This document shows positions 30,248 through 38,991 of a stretch of DNA of 64,000 bases, one piece after another; position 1 is the stretch's first letter; each line of letters begins with the position of its first letter. The notes below the pieces were generated by a model. The model searched no databases. It saw only the letters and a list, made by a program, of their open reading frames with translations, and was not told the origin of the DNA. The DNA is from Pararhizobium mangrovi. Lineage in GTDB: Bacteria; Pseudomonadota; Alphaproteobacteria; Rhizobiales; Rhizobiaceae. The position numbers and the translations under genes were made by a program. Where the stretch lies: assembly GCF_006516965.1 (NCBI RefSeq), contig NZ_VHLH01000015.1, positions 1 to 64,000 of the forward strand, given 5' to 3'.

Positions 30248-30541
30248 CTACTCGACGCGCTGATCGGGATTGAGGCGCTCGCGCAGTTCCTTGCCGGTCT
30301 TGAAGAAGGGCACCCACTTCTCGTCGACGAAGACGGTCTCGCCGGTGCGCGGGTTGCGCCCCGACCGCGAAGGACGGTTCTTGACCGAAAAGGCGCCGAA
30401 ACCGCGCAGTTCCACGCGATTGCCCTCGGCCAGCGCATCGCTGATCTCGTCGAGAATGGCGTTGACGATGTTTTCCACGTCGCGGTGGTAGAGGTGCGGA
30501 TTGCGCGCCCCGACGATCTGCACGAGTTCCGACTTGATCAC
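30248..30541 (-). CDS. ihfB: Integration host factor subunit beta
   Basis: IHF-beta pairs with IHF-alpha to bend DNA at promoters, origins and recombination sites. The 97 residues begin [20 protein letters not shown]. The DNA-inserting arm is [20 protein letters not shown] and the family end is [11 protein letters not shown]. The start is GTG 30541 with AGGAAGAAG upstream. It lies 10 bp after the signal peptide peptidase gene, so they probably share a transcript. IHF also assists sigma-54 promoters; rpoN is at 34 kb. Confidence 0.96.
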   Translation of the reverse strand: MIKSELVQIVGARNPHLYHRDVENIVNAILDEISDALAEGNRVELRGFGAFSVKNRPSRSGRNPRTGETVFVDEKWVPFFKTGKELRERLNPDQRVE

Positions 30542-30551
30542 GGGCTTCTTC

Positions 30552-31526
30552 CTATCGGGTCAGGGATGCTCGGCCGTCAAACTGCCAAAGGGAAACCATA
30601 CCGTCAAGAAAGGGCGGCCGGTCGAAGAGGGAAGCCGCCAGCTCGCTCGCCGGACCCGAAAGCTGGCTCGCAAACGTTTTGGCAAGGCCGAGCCCGGCAC
30701 GGCCGAAGAGTCCCCAGCCGCCGCGGTCCCTGGCCTTCCATTCGAGCGTGGGCAGGCTGGCGTCGACCCCCTTCGTTGTCAGCCACGCGCGGGCAGCGCG
30801 TTCGCCGCCGAGTTCGTCGACGAGGCCGTTCTTCACCGCCTGGCCGCCCGTGAAGACGCTGCCGTCGGCAAGCGCCTTCGCCTTGTCGTGCGACATGCCG
30901 CGGCGCTCGGCGACGAGGTCGACGAACCAGGCGTAGGTATCGTCGATCATCGAACGGATCATCGCCTTCGCGTCGTCGCTCGCCGGATGAAAGGGCGAAG
31001 GCTCGGCCTTGAGCGGTGCCGACTTGATCTCCTCGACGTCGACGCCGAGCGTATCGAGTAGGCCGGAGACCTGCGGATACTGGAAGAGCACGCCGATCGA
31101 GCCGACGATGGAGGTGCGCTCGGCGACGACGTGATCGCCGGCGACGGCCACCATGTAGGCCGCCGAGGCGCCGAGCGAGCGGATGTCGGAGACGACCGGC
31201 TTCTTGACCGCCACGCGGCGCACCGCCTGATAGATCGCCTGGCCCCCATAGGTCGTCCCGCCCGGCGAGTTGACCTCGAGCACGAGCGCCGCGACATGCG
31301 GATCGTCGGCGATGCGGTCCAGCCGTGCGACGAGGTCCTCGTCGTCGGTCACCACGCCGCTCAGCGAGACCGAGGCGACATGGGGCCGGTCGAAGCCCGG
31401 ATCGGCCGGGCGGAGCGAGTAGTCGATCGCCACCACGACGAGTGCGACGGCCACGAGCGCGACGACGCGCCAGAAGGCGAGCTTGCGCCGCAGTCGGCGC
31501 CGGTTCGCGATGGCAAGCGGATCCAA
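30552..31526 (-). CDS. sppA: Signal peptide peptidase SppA (single-domain, S49 family)
   Basis: A membrane-anchored serine protease that degrades cleaved signal peptides. The 324 residues have one N-terminal membrane helix (residues 20-36) and a single S49 domain with [18 protein letters not shown]. The nucleophile is Ser121 ([14 protein letters not shown]) and the probable general base Lys173 ([13 protein letters not shown]), 52 residues apart as in Bacillus SppA. No ATG fits. TTG 31526 has GGGGAG 8 bp upstream and gives the expected N-terminus [19 protein letters not shown]. Confidence 0.92.
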   Translation of the reverse strand: MDPLAIANRRRLRRKLAFWRVVALVAVALVVVAIDYSLRPADPGFDRPHVASVSLSGVVTDDEDLVARLDRIADDPHVAALVLEVNSPGGTTYGGQAIYQAVRRVAVKKPVVSDIRSLGASAAYMVAVAGDHVVAERTSIVGSIGVLFQYPQVSGLLDTLGVDVEEIKSAPLKAEPSPFHPASDDAKAMIRSMIDDTYAWFVDLVAERRGMSHDKAKALADGSVFTGGQAVKNGLVDELGGERAARAWLTTKGVDASLPTLEWKARDRGGWGLFGRAGLGLAKTFASQLSGPASELAASLFDRPPFLDGMVSLWQFDGRASLTR

Positions 31527-31720
31527 AAGCCGAATCTCCCCTTCGCGCGTTCCCGTCGCGCACGGTCCCCCGTGGCCCGGTTTTTCGCCGCTTTGACAGT
31601 GCGGCACTATCGCGCGGGGCGACCGGTTCGCACAAGGCTCTTTCCAACGCCACCGTCGCGTCTTATTTGCATGACACGCAGTTTTGAACACACGCGGAAC
31701 GCGAAGCAGCGGGAAACGGC

Positions 31721-32416
31721 ATGCCGTCATCGTCCAGCCGCATCGGCGGCAGTCAGTACGTGCAGCGCTCGCGCCGGGAATACCGGCGTGCCGTGCGCCA
31801 TTCGCGCTTCGTCCGCATGCTGAAGTTCACCTGTCCGCTGCTGTCGGTCATGGTTCTAGCCGGCTTCTTCTGGGCATCGATCTTCAATGCCGCCCTGCCG
31901 GACGGCTTCTCCGTCGATCGAACGACGCTCGAAAACGGCAAGCTCGTCATGAACGACCCGGTGCTGACCGGCGAGAACAAGGACGGCGCCATGTACAAGC
32001 TGACGGCACGGCGCGCCATTCAGGATCTCAAGGATACGAGCCATGTGCGCCTGGAGGCGATCAAGGCCTCCCTTCCGCTCGGCAACGGCAAGTTCGCCGA
32101 TATCAACGCCAAGAGCGCCATCTACGACCGCAAGAACAACGTCATCGTCTTCGACAATCCGTTCCAGGTGAGCACGGACAGCGGAACCAGCGCCACCTTG
32201 AAGAGCGCGCGCTTCGACGTCGGCGCGGGACAGCTGACGAGCGACGACGACGTCCAGATCACCACGGTCAACGGCGATATCGTTGCGCGCTCCCTGCGAA
32301 TGCGCGATAACGGCAAGACCATGGAATTCAACGATCACGTGAAGATGACCGTCAATCCTTCCGCCGTCGAAGCCGGACCGGAAAAAGCCCCTACGAAGAC
32401 CGAAGAGACGAAATGA
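31721..32416 (+). CDS. lptC: LPS export ABC transporter periplasmic protein LptC
   Basis: LptC is the bitopic inner-membrane subunit that passes LPS from LptB2FG to LptA. The 231 residues have a basic cytosolic start, one membrane helix (LLSVMVLAGFFWASIF, about residues 40-56) and a periplasmic beta-jellyroll with YKLTARRAIQD and INAKSAIYDRKNN. It is longer than E. coli LptC, as usual in this group. It opens the lptC-lptA-lptB-rpoN run and overlaps lptA by 4 bp (ATGA). Confidence 0.92.
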   Translation: MPSSSSRIGGSQYVQRSRREYRRAVRHSRFVRMLKFTCPLLSVMVLAGFFWASIFNAALPDGFSVDRTTLENGKLVMNDPVLTGENKDGAMYKLTARRAIQDLKDTSHVRLEAIKASLPLGNGKFADINAKSAIYDRKNNVIVFDNPFQVSTDSGTSATLKSARFDVGAGQLTSDDDVQITTVNGDIVARSLRMRDNGKTMEFNDHVKMTVNPSAVEAGPEKAPTKTEETK

Positions 32417-33051
32417 CCAACGAGATGCTTTCCGCACGCGACGTCGTGCGCCTCGCGCGGCTGGTATCGGTCGCAGCCGCCGTCGGCCTTTTTGCCGCCG
32501 TTCCCGCATACGCTCAATCGACGGGGGCGTCTCAGGGCACGTCCCGGGGGGCCTCGCAAGGGTCGGCGCAGACCTCCGCTCAATCGGCCAAGCCCGGCGA
32601 GATGAAGGGCCTTTCGATCTCCAACGACAAGCCGATCCAGATCGAGAGCGACGCCCTGCAGATCAGCGAGCAGAACAAGATCGCCACCTTCACCGGCAAC
32701 GTGCAGGTCGATCAGGGCACGACCCAGCTTCGCGCCGGCAAGATGCTCGTGCATTACGCCGGAGACGGCAGCATCGCCGGCGGCAACAGCCAGATCCAGC
32801 AGATCGACGTTTCCGACAAGGTCTTCGTGAAGTCCGACGACCAGCAGGCGACGGCCGATCAGGGCACCTACAACCTGCCGAACAAGCTGCTGGTGCTTTC
32901 GGGCGACCGCGTGGTGCTGACGCAGGGCAAGAACGTGTTCATCGGCTGCAAGCTGACCGTACACACGGACACGAACGAGGCGAACCTCGACAGTTGCGGC
33001 AAGCGGGTGATGATCAAGCTCGATCCCAAGTCGCAGAAGTCGAGCAAGTAG
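32413..33051 (+). CDS. lptA: LPS transport periplasmic bridge protein LptA
   Basis: LptA polymerises into the periplasmic bridge carrying LPS to the outer membrane. The 212 residues start with a signal peptide (hydrophobic VSVAAAVGLFAAVPAYA, cleavage after about residue 35). A Ser/Gln/Ala-rich stretch comes next, then the OstA-like domain: KPIQIESDALQISEQNKIAT and FTGNVQVDQGTTQLRAGKM. The neighbours lptC and lptB leave no doubt about the role. LptD, F and G are encoded elsewhere. Confidence 0.94.
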   Translation: MTNEMLSARDVVRLARLVSVAAAVGLFAAVPAYAQSTGASQGTSRGASQGSAQTSAQSAKPGEMKGLSISNDKPIQIESDALQISEQNKIATFTGNVQVDQGTTQLRAGKMLVHYAGDGSIAGGNSQIQQIDVSDKVFVKSDDQQATADQGTYNLPNKLLVLSGDRVVLTQGKNVFIGCKLTVHTDTNEANLDSCGKRVMIKLDPKSQKSSK

Positions 33052-33071
33052 GCCCGAGGGGACACGACGGC

Positions 33072-33881
33072 TTGAACGATACGCTCGACACCCCTTCCCG
33101 GTCCGCTGCCCAGCCGAACATGCAGGCTGGCGGCGCGGCGACCGGTGAATCCCGCTTCGAGGGCACGCTGATCGCGCGCGGCCTCGTGAAGAGCTTCAAG
33201 TCGCGGCGCGTCGTCGACGGAGTGTCGCTCGGCGTGCGCCGGGGCGAGGCCGTCGGCCTTCTCGGTCCGAACGGCGCCGGCAAGACGACCTGCTTCTACA
33301 TGATCACCGGGCTCGTGCCCGTCGACGAGGGCTCCATCGACATCGACGGGCACGATGTCACATCGCTGCCGATGTATCGCCGTGCGCGCCTCGGTGTCGG
33401 CTACCTGCCGCAGGAAGCCTCGATCTTCCGGGGCCTGAGCGTCGAGGCCAATATCCGCGCCGTGCTCGAAGTCGTGGAAAAGAACCGCAAGAAGCGCGAG
33501 GAGACGCTCAACGAGTTGCTCGAGGAGTTCCACATCGCGCATCTGCGCAAGGCGGCGGCGATCTCGCTTTCGGGCGGCGAGCGGCGTCGGCTCGAGATCG
33601 CCCGTGCGCTTGCCAGCGATCCGACCTTCATGCTGCTCGACGAACCCTTCGCCGGCGTCGATCCGATCGCCGTATCGGACATCCAGAACCTCGTTCGCCA
33701 TCTGACGCGCCGCGGCATCGGCGTGCTCATCACCGATCACAACGTGCGCGAGACGCTCGGCCTCATCGACCGGGCCTACATCATCCACGCCGGCCAGGTG
33801 CTGACGCATGGACGCGCGGACGAAGTCGTCGCCAATCCGGACGTCCGCCGGCTCTATCTCGGCGAACAGTTCACCCTTTAA
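33072..33881 (+). CDS. lptB: LPS export ABC transporter ATPase LptB
   Basis: LptB powers LPS extraction with LptF and LptG. It has Walker A GPNGAGKTTCFY, Q-loop YLPQEASIFRGLSVE, signature LSGGERRRLEIARALA, Walker B FMLLDEPFAGVDP, and the switch histidine in ITDHNVRETL. TTG 33072 has GAGGGG 11 bp upstream and gives a 269-residue protein with the short tail seen in rhizobial LptB. ATG 33120 (253 residues) is the alternative but has no ribosome-binding site. Confidence 0.95.
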   Translation: MNDTLDTPSRSAAQPNMQAGGAATGESRFEGTLIARGLVKSFKSRRVVDGVSLGVRRGEAVGLLGPNGAGKTTCFYMITGLVPVDEGSIDIDGHDVTSLPMYRRARLGVGYLPQEASIFRGLSVEANIRAVLEVVEKNRKKREETLNELLEEFHIAHLRKAAAISLSGGERRRLEIARALASDPTFMLLDEPFAGVDPIAVSDIQNLVRHLTRRGIGVLITDHNVRETLGLIDRAYIIHAGQVLTHGRADEVVANPDVRRLYLGEQFTL

Positions 33882-34033
33882 GGGTATTTCCATGCGCGCG
33901 ACGCTCGCGCTTGACCGTTTCGTGAAAAAAGGCAATTTTCGGGCCAACTCGTCGCGCCAGCGTATGCGACGGGTCGGCAGCCGGAACGTTCGTGCTGCTC
34001 CGCTCGGGGGCGAACAGGAGTTTTGCGTCGGTT

Positions 34034-35479
34034 ATGGCCTTAGGAGCGCGGCTACAGCTGCGTCAGAGCCAGTCCCTGGTCATGACGCCGCAGCTTATGC
34101 AGTCCATCCGGCTCCTGCAGCTGCCGCACGGCGATCTCCTGCGTTTCGTCGAGGAAGAGGTCGAGCGTAATCCGCTGCTGTGCGACGCGCCCAGACCGGG
34201 CGACGGCGCCGGCGAGCGACACGACGAGGAGACGGCGACGGCCGTGCCCGGGCCCGGCGCGGATGCACCGTCCATTAAGTCGCATCCGACCGGCGGCGGA
34301 GGATCTGGAACGCTTCGCCAGCGCATCGGCGAGCGTGGCGACCAGGGCGGCGACATCGAAGCGTTCGGCGCCCGCGCGGAAAGCCTGCACGACCATCTCG
34401 CTCGCCAGATCGCCATGTGCGCCTTCGCCCGCGAAGAGCGTATCGTGGCCGGCGAGCTTCTCGGATCGCTCGACGCGAACGGCTATGTCGGAGCGGAGGC
34501 GGAAGATCTCGCCGAGCGGCTCGGCGTAACGACGACCATGGTCGACAGCGTGCTCGCCCGGCTTCAGGATCTCGAACCGGCCGGCGTCTTCGCGCGCTCG
34601 CTCGGCGAATGCCTGTCGCTTCAGCTCGCCCAGCGCAACCGGCTCGATCCGGCGATGCGTACCCTGCTTGCCAATCTCGCGCTGCTCGCCAGGCGCGATT
34701 TCGCCGCCTTGCGACGGCTTTGCGGCGTCGACGAAGCCGATCTCGTCGACATGCACGCCGAGATTCGTGCGCTCGATCCCAAGCCCGGCAGCCGCTTCGA
34801 CGGCGGCGCGTCGCCCTCGATCGTGCCGGACGTCGACGTTTCGCCGGCGCCCGACGGCGGCTGGCACGTGGAACTCAACCCCGAGACGCTGCCCGCCGTG
34901 CTGGTCGACCAGATCTACTACACCCGTGTCGCTGACGCCGTTCCCCGCGGATGCGAGGGCCGGGCGTTCCTCGACGAATGCATGCAGAACGCGACATGGC
35001 TCACCCGCAGCCTCGACCAGCGCGCCCGCACCATCCTCAAGGTCGCGCGCGAGATCGTCCGCCTGCAGGACCGCTTCCTGCTCGACGGCGTCGCCCATCT
35101 GCGTCCACTCAATCTGCGCACTGTGGCACAGGCGATCGGCATGCACGAATCGACCGTCAGCCGCGTGACCGCGAACAAGTACATGATGACCCCGCGCGGG
35201 GTGTTCGAGCTCAAATATTTCTTCACGGTCTCGATTCCCGCTTCCGACGGGGGCGACGGCCATTCCGCCGAAACCGTGCGCCACCGCATCCGCGCCATGA
35301 CCGGGGCGGAAACGCCCGACGGCGTCCTTTCCGACGACGCGATCGTGCAAACGCTGCGCGCGGAAGGCATCGACATCGCCAGGCGCACCGTCGCCAAGTA
35401 CCGGGAGGCGATGAATATTCCCTCCTCCGTGACGCGCCGGCGCGAGAAGAAGGCGCTCGCGCGTGCCGCCGAACGATGA
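34034..35479 (+). CDS. rpoN: RNA polymerase sigma-54 factor
   Basis: RpoN directs transcription of nitrogen and other genes with enhancer-binding activators. The 481 residues have the Gln/Leu-rich activator region LQLRQSQSLVMTPQLMQSIR, an acidic linker (55-110), and a core-binding domain. The C-terminal DNA-binding part has the helix-turn-helix TVAQAIGMHESTVSRVTANK and the RpoN box ARRTVAKYREAMNIPSS. ATG 34034 gives the conserved MALGARLQLRQS start, with AGGAG 13 bp upstream. The order lptB-rpoN-hpf-ptsN is conserved across proteobacteria. Confidence 0.97.
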   Translation: MALGARLQLRQSQSLVMTPQLMQSIRLLQLPHGDLLRFVEEEVERNPLLCDAPRPGDGAGERHDEETATAVPGPGADAPSIKSHPTGGGGSGTLRQRIGERGDQGGDIEAFGARAESLHDHLARQIAMCAFAREERIVAGELLGSLDANGYVGAEAEDLAERLGVTTTMVDSVLARLQDLEPAGVFARSLGECLSLQLAQRNRLDPAMRTLLANLALLARRDFAALRRLCGVDEADLVDMHAEIRALDPKPGSRFDGGASPSIVPDVDVSPAPDGGWHVELNPETLPAVLVDQIYYTRVADAVPRGCEGRAFLDECMQNATWLTRSLDQRARTILKVAREIVRLQDRFLLDGVAHLRPLNLRTVAQAIGMHESTVSRVTANKYMMTPRGVFELKYFFTVSIPASDGGDGHSAETVRHRIRAMTGAETPDGVLSDDAIVQTLRAEGIDIARRTVAKYREAMNIPSSVTRRREKKALARAAER

Positions 35480-35716
35480 GCGCGCGACGGACGGGCACGA
35501 GCCGGCCGACCGCCTCGGCGTTCGGGCCGCGCGTTGACAGGGTGCCAAACGGCGCGTAGAAGCCGCCGTCAACCGGGCCGCGCCGGTAGCGCCGGGCGCG
35601 AGAAGACGTGATATGGCCCCGGCATCGGCCGGATGTGCGTCGCGAAATCCTTGAACGGGTCGCAGACCCGCATGTAGATTGAAACGGTGCGTTTCGCAGG
35701 GAAAGAGGGATCCTCC

Positions 35717-36295
35717 ATGAGCGTCCGCGTTTCGGGGAAACACATGGAAATCGGCGAGGCGTTCCGTAACCGGATCGAGGATGCCATCGCCGGCGCGATC
35801 GGCAAGTACTTCGACGGTGGCTATGGCGGTCAGGTGACCGTCGAGAAGGAAGGCTCGCGCTTCGACGCGGATTGCCGCCTGCACCTCGATACGGGCGTCA
35901 CCCTGCACGCCACCGGCAAGGCGCAGGACCCGCAGGCCTCCTTCGACATGGCCGCCGAACGCATCGAGAAGCGCCTGCGGCGCTACAAGCGCCGGCTGAA
36001 GGACCATCACCTGCACGAGGGCGAAGGCGTGGCGTTCGCGCAACTCGCCGACCGCACGATGGAAACGGCGCCGGGCGAGGACGAAGAGGTCCCCGTCGAC
36101 TACGCGCCGACGGTCGTCGCCGAGCAGGCGCTTCAGGTTCGCACGATGACGGTGGCCGGCGCGGTCATGGCGCTCGACCTGACGGACGAGCCGCTCACGG
36201 TCTTCACCAATGCCGGCACGAAGACGCTGAACATCGTCTACCGCCGCGCCGACGGCCACATCGGCTGGATCGACACGGCCGGGCTCGCATCCTGA
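35717..36295 (+). CDS. hpf: Ribosome hibernation promoting factor, long form
   Basis: Long HPF dimerises 70S ribosomes into 100S particles in stationary phase. The 192 residues have the ribosome-binding domain MSVRVSGKHMEIGEAFRNRI and a tail domain with YAPTVVAEQALQVRTMTVAG, about residues 130-190. GAGGGA before ATG 35717 fixes the start; an upstream in-frame ATG would add 10 residues. It follows rpoN by 237 bp and precedes ptsN by 77 bp, the usual order. Confidence 0.94.
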   Translation: MSVRVSGKHMEIGEAFRNRIEDAIAGAIGKYFDGGYGGQVTVEKEGSRFDADCRLHLDTGVTLHATGKAQDPQASFDMAAERIEKRLRRYKRRLKDHHLHEGEGVAFAQLADRTMETAPGEDEEVPVDYAPTVVAEQALQVRTMTVAGAVMALDLTDEPLTVFTNAGTKTLNIVYRRADGHIGWIDTAGLAS

Positions 36296-36372
36296 GCCTG
36301 CCTTCCCGAAAGCCGCGAGCGATTTCGCTCACCCAGCCCGTGCACCGAAAGCCCATACGAGGACGATCAACC

Positions 36373-36837
36373 ATGGCTCTGGCGGATCTGCTTGCCCAGG
36401 ACGCGGTCATGCCCGCGCTGAAAGCCAATTCGAAGAAGCAACTCCTGCAGGAGATCGCCGAGCGGGCCGCGAAGGTGACCGAGCTGCCCGAGCGCGAGAT
36501 CTTCGACGTCATCCTGCAGCGCGAACGGCTCGGCTCGACGGGGGTCGGCAACGGCATCGCCATCCCCCATGGCAAGCTTTCGAGCCTCGACACCATCGTC
36601 GGCGTGTTCGCCCGGCTCGAAAACCCGGTCGACTTCGAATCGCTCGACGACATGCCGGTCGATCTCGTGTTCCTGCTGCTCGCACCGGAAGGGGCGGGGG
36701 CGGACCACCTGAAGGCGCTCTCACGTATCGCGCGGGTCCTACGGGACGCGGATGTGGTGGAGAAGCTGAGAGCTTCGACCTCGGCCTCGGCGATCTACAC
36801 GATCCTCGCCGGCTCGCCCTCGTCGAACGCCGCGTAG
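36373..36837 (+). CDS. ptsN: Nitrogen-regulatory PTS EIIA protein (EIIA-Ntr)
   Basis: The terminal phosphate acceptor of the Ntr-type phosphotransferase, linked to K+ and nitrogen regulation. The 154 residues start MALADLLAQDAVMPALKANS and carry the phosphorylated His66 in GNGIAIPHGKLSSLDTIVG. ATG 36373 has AGGA upstream. The stop TAG is the first codon of a copy of an interspersed repeat. PtsP and NPr are not in the window. Confidence 0.95.
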   Translation: MALADLLAQDAVMPALKANSKKQLLQEIAERAAKVTELPEREIFDVILQRERLGSTGVGNGIAIPHGKLSSLDTIVGVFARLENPVDFESLDDMPVDLVFLLLAPEGAGADHLKALSRIARVLRDADVVEKLRASTSASAIYTILAGSPSSNAA

Positions 36838-36864
36838 AGCCTTTCAGGTTCATACGGAAGCGCT
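36835..36864. repeat. Interspersed 30-bp repeat, copy 2
   Basis: 27 of 30 bases match 1760-1789; the shared core is GGTTCATACGGAAGCGCT. The element begins exactly at the TAG stop of ptsN, so it probably arrived at, or supplies, the end of the gene. The 260 bp up to the DUF1150 stop hold no other gene I can support. Confidence 0.7.
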
Positions 36865-37097
36865 GGCGACGCCGCGCTCACGCGGCATCGAGATCGACAC
36901 GCACGAGGACCTTGACCTGCGTTCTTCTCGAGCGTGTTCCACGGAAGACGGCGTCGCGTCGGGATGGCGTCATGGTGAAGGAAAGTTCGAGGGTTTCTCA
37001 CACGAAGCCGGTGGGATTCCCGTAAGGATCCTATCTCCGGCGGGCGATCGTGCCGGACTTTCAGGTGCGTCGTGTCACCCGCTCGAACGCCGATACC

Positions 37098-37361
37098 TCA
37101 GTGAAGGCTGACCGTGTAAAGGTCGTTCTCCTGCGCCTTGTGGAACGCGCTGGTGCGGTCGTCGCTGACGAGGATGGGCGTGCCGTCGGCACTGAAGAGC
37201 GCCCACAGTTCCTGTCCTGGATCGAGCTCGGGCGCGCCGGGGAAACGTTCCGTGATGTCTTCCGAGCGCATCTGGCGGATGTAGCCGACTTCGCCTTCGC
37301 CGAGGTGGGCGAGTTCGCTTTCGCTGACGTCCGTCTTCGTATCGTTGGCCAGGATCATCAT
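37098..37361 (-). CDS. DUF1150 family protein
   Basis: A short acidic protein of 87 residues: YIRQMRSEDITERFPGAPEL in the middle and LWALFSADGTPILVSDDRTS near the end. These fit the alphaproteobacterial family DUF1150. Members regularly follow an Hsp20 gene, as here (52 bp gap, same strand), which suggests a heat-shock role, but no function is established. GGAGGG lies before ATG 37361; a second ATG at 37358 is possible. Confidence 0.82.
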   Translation of the reverse strand: MMILANDTKTDVSESELAHLGEGEVGYIRQMRSEDITERFPGAPELDPGQELWALFSADGTPILVSDDRTSAFHKAQENDLYTVSLH

Positions 37362-37413
37362 GTCGAGTTCCCTCCTTTCAAGGCAGGAATACGTCGAGTC
37401 CGGATCGAAAGTC

Positions 37414-37845
37414 TCAGTCTCGGACGGAAATGTTAATTTTCTTGATCATGCGTTGCGGTTCGGGACGGACGAGATCGACCGATAACAGGCCGTTCTTCAG
37501 ACTTGCACCCTTCACCTGCATGCCTTCCGCTAGAACGAAACTACGCTGGAACTGACGCGCGGCAATCCCCCGATGGAGATATTCGCGCTCGTCCGGCTCG
37601 CTCCGGCGCCCTCGAATGACGAGCTGGCCTTCCTCGGCGGTCACTTCGAGATCGTCCTCGCCGAAACCGGCGACCGCGAGCGTGATCCTCAGCCTGTCTT
37701 CCGAAACGCCGTCTGCCCGAGGCCGGATCCGCTCGATGTTGTAGGGCGGATAGCCATCATTGCTCTTGGCAATGCGCTCGAGCGTCTTTTCCATCGTATC
37801 GAAACCCAGCAGCAGCGGGCTCGAAAACGGCGCCATACGGTTCAT
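37414..37845 (-). CDS. Small heat-shock protein, Hsp20 family
   Basis: An ATP-independent holdase of 143 residues. The alpha-crystallin domain runs from about 35 to 125: YNIERIRPRADGVSEDRLRI, then AGFGEDDLEVTAEEGQLVIR, closing with ASLKNGLLSVDLVRP. The N-terminus SSPLLLGFDTMEKTLERIAK is typical of rhizobial IbpA-type proteins. ATG 37845 has AGGA 10 bp upstream; ATG 37836 is the alternative. It has a heat-shock type promoter and a ROSE-like leader, described separately, and is followed by DUF1150. Confidence 0.93.
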   Translation of the reverse strand: MNRMAPFSSPLLLGFDTMEKTLERIAKSNDGYPPYNIERIRPRADGVSEDRLRITLAVAGFGEDDLEVTAEEGQLVIRGRRSEPDEREYLHRGIAARQFQRSFVLAEGMQVKGASLKNGLLSVDLVRPEPQRMIKKINISVRD

Positions 37846-37905
37846 CCGCGTCAAGTCCTGTTCCAGCGACCCTACGTGCCGGGCCCGAAGAAGAGGCACC
37901 CGACC
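37846..37905 (-). promoter_or_regulatory. Candidate ROSE-like RNA thermometer in the hsp20 leader
   Basis: The roughly 60-nt leader ends in a hairpin where UCGCU (complement of 37865-37869) faces the Shine-Dalgarno AGGA (complement of 37856-37859) across a 5-nt loop GGAAC. The pairing U-A, C-G, G opposite G, U-A with one bulged C reproduces the U(U/C)GCU : AGGA pairing of ROSE elements. A second hairpin upstream pairs GUGCC with GGCAC. Function is inferred from this match and from ROSE elements controlling rhizobial small heat-shock genes. Confidence 0.5.
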
Positions 37906-37911
37906 ATTCGG

Positions 37912-37942
37912 ATATATGGGGTCCGCCGATCGTTCCCGCAAG
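37912..37942 (-). promoter_or_regulatory. Sigma-32 (RpoH)-type promoter of hsp20
   Basis: The minus strand has CTTG (37939-37942), then 17 bp, then CCCCATATAT (37912-37921). This is the heat-shock layout CTTGnnn-14-CCCCAT with exact spacing. It would give a leader of about 60 nt before ATG 37845. Confidence 0.65.
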
Positions 37943-38027
37943 CCACCCGCAAGCGGCCTATACGGAAGCGAGACTTCAGCTTTTCGGAACGCGCGAAGCG
38001 GTGATCGAGCTCCGGAAAGAAAGCGTT

Positions 38028-38987
38028 TCAGCCATGCGGCCAGTCGATCCAGTCGCGCATCAGCCGGTTGGCGATGGCGCCGTCCGGCGGGCCGGCCGTT
38101 CCCTCGTCGACGGCGCGATCGAGCATCGCGGCCGTTTCCTCGCGCGCGAACCAGCGACAATCCTCGAGTTCGCTCGTCGCATGGCTTATCTCGCCGCTTG
38201 CGGCTTCGCCGTAAAGGCCGATCATCAGCGTATGCGGCATCGGCCAGGGCTGGCTGGCATGGTAGCGCACGCGCGCGACCGCGATGCCCGATTCCTCCAT
38301 CGTTTCGCGGCGTACGGCATCCTCGACGGTCTCGCCGGGTTCGAGGAAGCCGGCGAGGCAGGAATACATGCCGGGCCGGAAATGCGGCGAACGACCAAGC
38401 AGGCAACGGTCGCGCGCCTCGTCCACGACGAGCATGATGACGACCGGATCGGTACGCGGGAAGACGCTCGTGCCACAGGCCGAGCATTCGCGGCGATAGC
38501 CGCCGGCCCGCTTGTGCGTCGGCGCGCCGCAATGGCCGCAGAAGCGGGCCGAACGGTTCCAGGTCACGAGGCTGGTCGCCTGCGCGAGCTCTCCGAGACG
38601 TTCGCCGGACAACCGGCCGGTGGTGTAGATCGTGCGGAGATCGATCGCCTCGAAAGCGTCGGGTGCGCCGTCGCGCTCGAAGGGTACGGGTACGGCCAGC
38701 CTCGGAGCGCCGTCCGCCTCGTAGCCGAGCAGCACGGCCTCGCCGGGTTCGGCCGAGAGCGGCGCCAGTTCCGCCAGTGAGAAGAGCGCTTTCGGTTCGC
38801 CCTCGTCGGCAAGGACGGCGCAGGCACGGCCGATCGCGAAGGCACGCGCCCCGGGATGCGAAAGCGCCCGTTCGGCAGCGTCGTCCGGACGGTCTTCCGA
38901 TTGGCGGTCGAGACGGTTGTGCGCGAAGGCGACGCGCGTACTGGCTTCGCCATGGGAAGCGGGAGAATCGAAGATCGATCGGACCAT
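38028..38987 (-). CDS. nudC: NAD(H) pyrophosphatase / NAD-cap RNA decapping Nudix enzyme NudC
   Basis: NudC hydrolyses NADH and removes NAD caps from RNA. The zinc ribbon has Cys150, Cys153, Cys168 and Cys171 (FCGHCGAP, ECSACGTS). The Nudix box is GFLEPGETVEDAVRRETMEE (213 onward), and the family signature SQPWPMP lies at 245-251. ATG 38987 (MVRSIFDSP) gives 319 residues and the usual start; ATG 39002 would overlap the HIT gene by 11 bp. It probably shares a transcript with the HIT gene upstream. Confidence 0.94.
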   Translation of the reverse strand: MVRSIFDSPASHGEASTRVAFAHNRLDRQSEDRPDDAAERALSHPGARAFAIGRACAVLADEGEPKALFSLAELAPLSAEPGEAVLLGYEADGAPRLAVPVPFERDGAPDAFEAIDLRTIYTTGRLSGERLGELAQATSLVTWNRSARFCGHCGAPTHKRAGGYRRECSACGTSVFPRTDPVVIMLVVDEARDRCLLGRSPHFRPGMYSCLAGFLEPGETVEDAVRRETMEESGIAVARVRYHASQPWPMPHTLMIGLYGEAASGEISHATSELEDCRWFAREETAAMLDRAVDEGTAGPPDGAIANRLMRDWIDWPHG

Positions 38988-38991
38988 ACGC

